Positions 62,978 to 64,000 of a stretch of 64,000 nucleotides of DNA are shown one piece after another. The notes below the pieces were generated by a model. It saw only the letters and a list, made by a program, of their open reading frames with translations. It had not been told where the DNA came from and made no database searches. Both the position numbers and the translations under genes were made by a program. Every line of letters begins with the position of its first letter. The first letter of the stretch is position 1. Source of the stretch: an uncultured SAR116 cluster alpha proteobacterium (GTDB lineage: Bacteria > Pseudomonadota > Alphaproteobacteria > Puniceispirillales > Marisalimonadaceae); assembly GCA_902530325.1 (NCBI GenBank), contig CACAAB010000005.1, forward strand, positions 1 through 64,000. Direction: 5' to 3'.

Positions 62978-63127
62978 GATGTTAACTGAGACTTAATTTA
63001 ATCTGAAATCTTTTAAAGGAATATTTTACGTTAAGTTTCATCAAATTAGAAATGTTTAAATAAATTTTAGATAAAAATTAAATTTTACTATTATCGATAC
63101 CTCAACAAATTAAAAAAGTGAATTAGT

Positions 63128-63625
63128 ATGCAAATATATTTACATCCAACAGCTATTGTGTCCGCCGATTCTAATATCGGAAAAGGAACAAAAGTTTGGG
63201 TAAACGTTCAAATAAGAGAGCAAGCTAATATAGGTAGGAACTGCACTCTCTCCAAAGATGTTTATATTGATAAAGCAGTATGTATCGGTAACAACTGCAA
63301 GATACAAAATAGTGTTTCTATTTACCAAGGTGTTACTCTTGAGGACGATGTGTTTATAGGTCCAAATGCGTCTTTTAACAATGATAAGATCCCAAGAGCA
63401 TTTAATACAGATTGGCAAATAACTCCTACAGTGGTAAAAAGAGGTGCAAGTATCGGAACTAATGCGACAATTATCTGTGGTATAATTATTGGTGAATATG
63501 CAATGGTTGCGGCAGGAAGTGTAGTTACAAAAGATATCCAGCCATATACGTTAGTGGTAGGAAATCCAGCCCGAGAAGTAGCTAAAATCGACAAAGCTGG
63601 AAACATAGTTTCTATGATGAAATAG
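63128..63625 (+). CDS. WbpD/WlbB-type acetyltransferase (second, intact copy)
   Basis: 165 residues of left-handed beta-helix. [48 protein letters not shown] and [16 protein letters not shown] match the WbpD/WlbB pattern seen in the frameshifted gene at 52068. It is intact and followed 48 bp later by a Gfo/Idh/MocA gene, so the pair could provide a second diamino-uronic acid branch or supply the activity lost in the first copy. Confidence 0.87.
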   Translation: MQIYLHPTAIVSADSNIGKGTKVWVNVQIREQANIGRNCTLSKDVYIDKAVCIGNNCKIQNSVSIYQGVTLEDDVFIGPNASFNNDKIPRAFNTDWQITPTVVKRGASIGTNATIICGIIIGEYAMVAAGSVVTKDIQPYTLVVGNPAREVAKIDKAGNIVSMMK

Positions 63626-63673
63626 TGTCAAAGCAATTAGAAATATAATTATGATAAAATAACATTTAAAATC

Positions 63674-64000
63674 ATGAAAAGTAAAATCGTAAAAATTGGA
63701 CTAATTGGGCTTGGCAGGATGGGACAAAATCATCTTCGGATCCTTTCAATGCTTAAAAATGTAGAGATTATTTTCGTTTTTGACGTAAACTTTGAAATGG
63801 CTAAACAAGTTGCTACATCATATCACGTCAGTGTAACAGATGATATAACGAGTGTTTTAAGTTTGGTAGATGCAGTAATAATAGCATCACCAACTTTTAC
63901 TCATGCAAACTATGTGAGGCAAGTTGCAAAGTACGTAAAGAATATTTTTGTGGAAAAGCCGATTGCAGATACACTATCTGAAGCAAAATCAATATGGAAT
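63674..64000 (+). CDS. Gfo/Idh/MocA oxidoreductase (3' truncated by window edge)
   Basis: 109 codons are in the window with no stop. The N-terminal Rossmann motif IGLIGLGRMGQNHLRIL is followed by FDVNFEMAKQVA and the EKP motif in IFVEKPIAD, which place it in the NAD-dependent Gfo/Idh/MocA family. It differs from the WlbA-like gene at 51008. Its place after a WbpD-type gene suggests nucleotide-sugar oxidation. The ATG at 63674 has only a weak ribosome site. Confidence 0.85.
   Translation, partial: MKSKIVKIGLIGLGRMGQNHLRILSMLKNVEIIFVFDVNFEMAKQVATSYHVSVTDDITSVLSLVDAVIIASPTFTHANYVRQVAKYVKNIFVEKPIADTLSEAKSIWN

Noticed and set aside
1-64000. tRNA, rRNA, CRISPR, IS or prophage elements
   Set aside because: Intergenic regions were read for tRNA T-loops, repeat arrays, transposase motifs and terminal inverted repeats; none were seen. 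Very short ncRNAs cannot be excluded by eye.

Overview
The window is AT-rich, densely packed DNA from a bacterium, most likely a low-GC, probably marine, alphaproteobacterium. The evidence is a GapR/DUF2312 protein (25000-25263), a DUF1244 gene, type-2 OMP decarboxylase, QueF, MntR and a large branched-acyl-CoA catabolic repertoire typical of heterotrophic alphaproteobacteria. The exact clade cannot be fixed from the sequence alone. No rRNA, tRNA, CRISPR array, insertion sequence or phage gene was recognised.

Layout. (1) 1-7546, plus strand: a Liv-type ABC importer (ATPase, two permeases, periplasmic binding protein, second ATPase) followed by a PaaK-like CoA ligase, a type-2 3-hydroxyacyl-CoA dehydrogenase-like SDR and a MaoC-like hydratase. 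This looks like an uptake-and-activation operon for an organic acid. (2) 7549-14457, minus strand: CBS protein, GlpE-like rhodanese, thiolase, 3-hydroxyisobutyryl-CoA hydrolase, isobutyryl-CoA dehydrogenase, GMC oxidoreductase and an ECHDC3-like hydratase. This is a valine/branched-chain acyl-CoA catabolic group. (3) 14592-20269: an MFS carrier, then a kinase, SDR, acyl-CoA dehydrogenase and HAD protein that together hold the three domains of animal ACAD10 as separate genes. (4) 20362-31889: housekeeping and mixed genes (two methyltransferases, SufE, GT39, MntR, DUF1244, GapR, PyrF, QueF, MFS, acetoacetyl-CoA synthetase, pterin dehydratase, FMN reductase, PyrC). (5) 32007-39964, minus strand: a WecA-like initiating transferase, an RfaH-like NusG paralogue and a six-gene cassette whose core matches the Campylobacter cytidine-diphosphoramidate pathway (glutamine kinase, cytidylyltransferase, amidase, APS-kinase-like kinase), plus a methyltransferase and a sulfotransferase-fold protein. 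(6) 40413-64000, plus strand: a MarR-type EPS regulator, then a large surface-polysaccharide locus: TviB dehydrogenase, CapI-like epimerase, CDP-6-deoxyhexose cassette with C-methyltransferase, aminotransferases, Wzx flippase, WlbA/WbpB-type oxidases, WbpD-type acetyltransferases, AsnB-type amidotransferase, LpxD-like acyltransferase and glycosyltransferases. It runs off the right end.

How the parts fit. Regions 5 and 6 diverge from a 448-bp spacer and look like one surface-glycan island. WecA would start the lipid-linked repeat unit, the plus-strand genes would make uronic, diamino-uronic and branched CDP-sugars, assemble them and flip them, and the minus-strand cassette would add a phosphoramidate (possibly O-methylated) decoration. 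The RfaH-like factor, the EPS-type MarR protein and an ops-like element in the MarR leader suggest operon-length antitermination control. The most striking points are the phosphoramidate cassette outside its well-studied host, the sulfotransferase-fold candidate phosphoramidate transferase, the dissected ACAD10 locus, and a G6 frameshift in the first wbpD-type gene.
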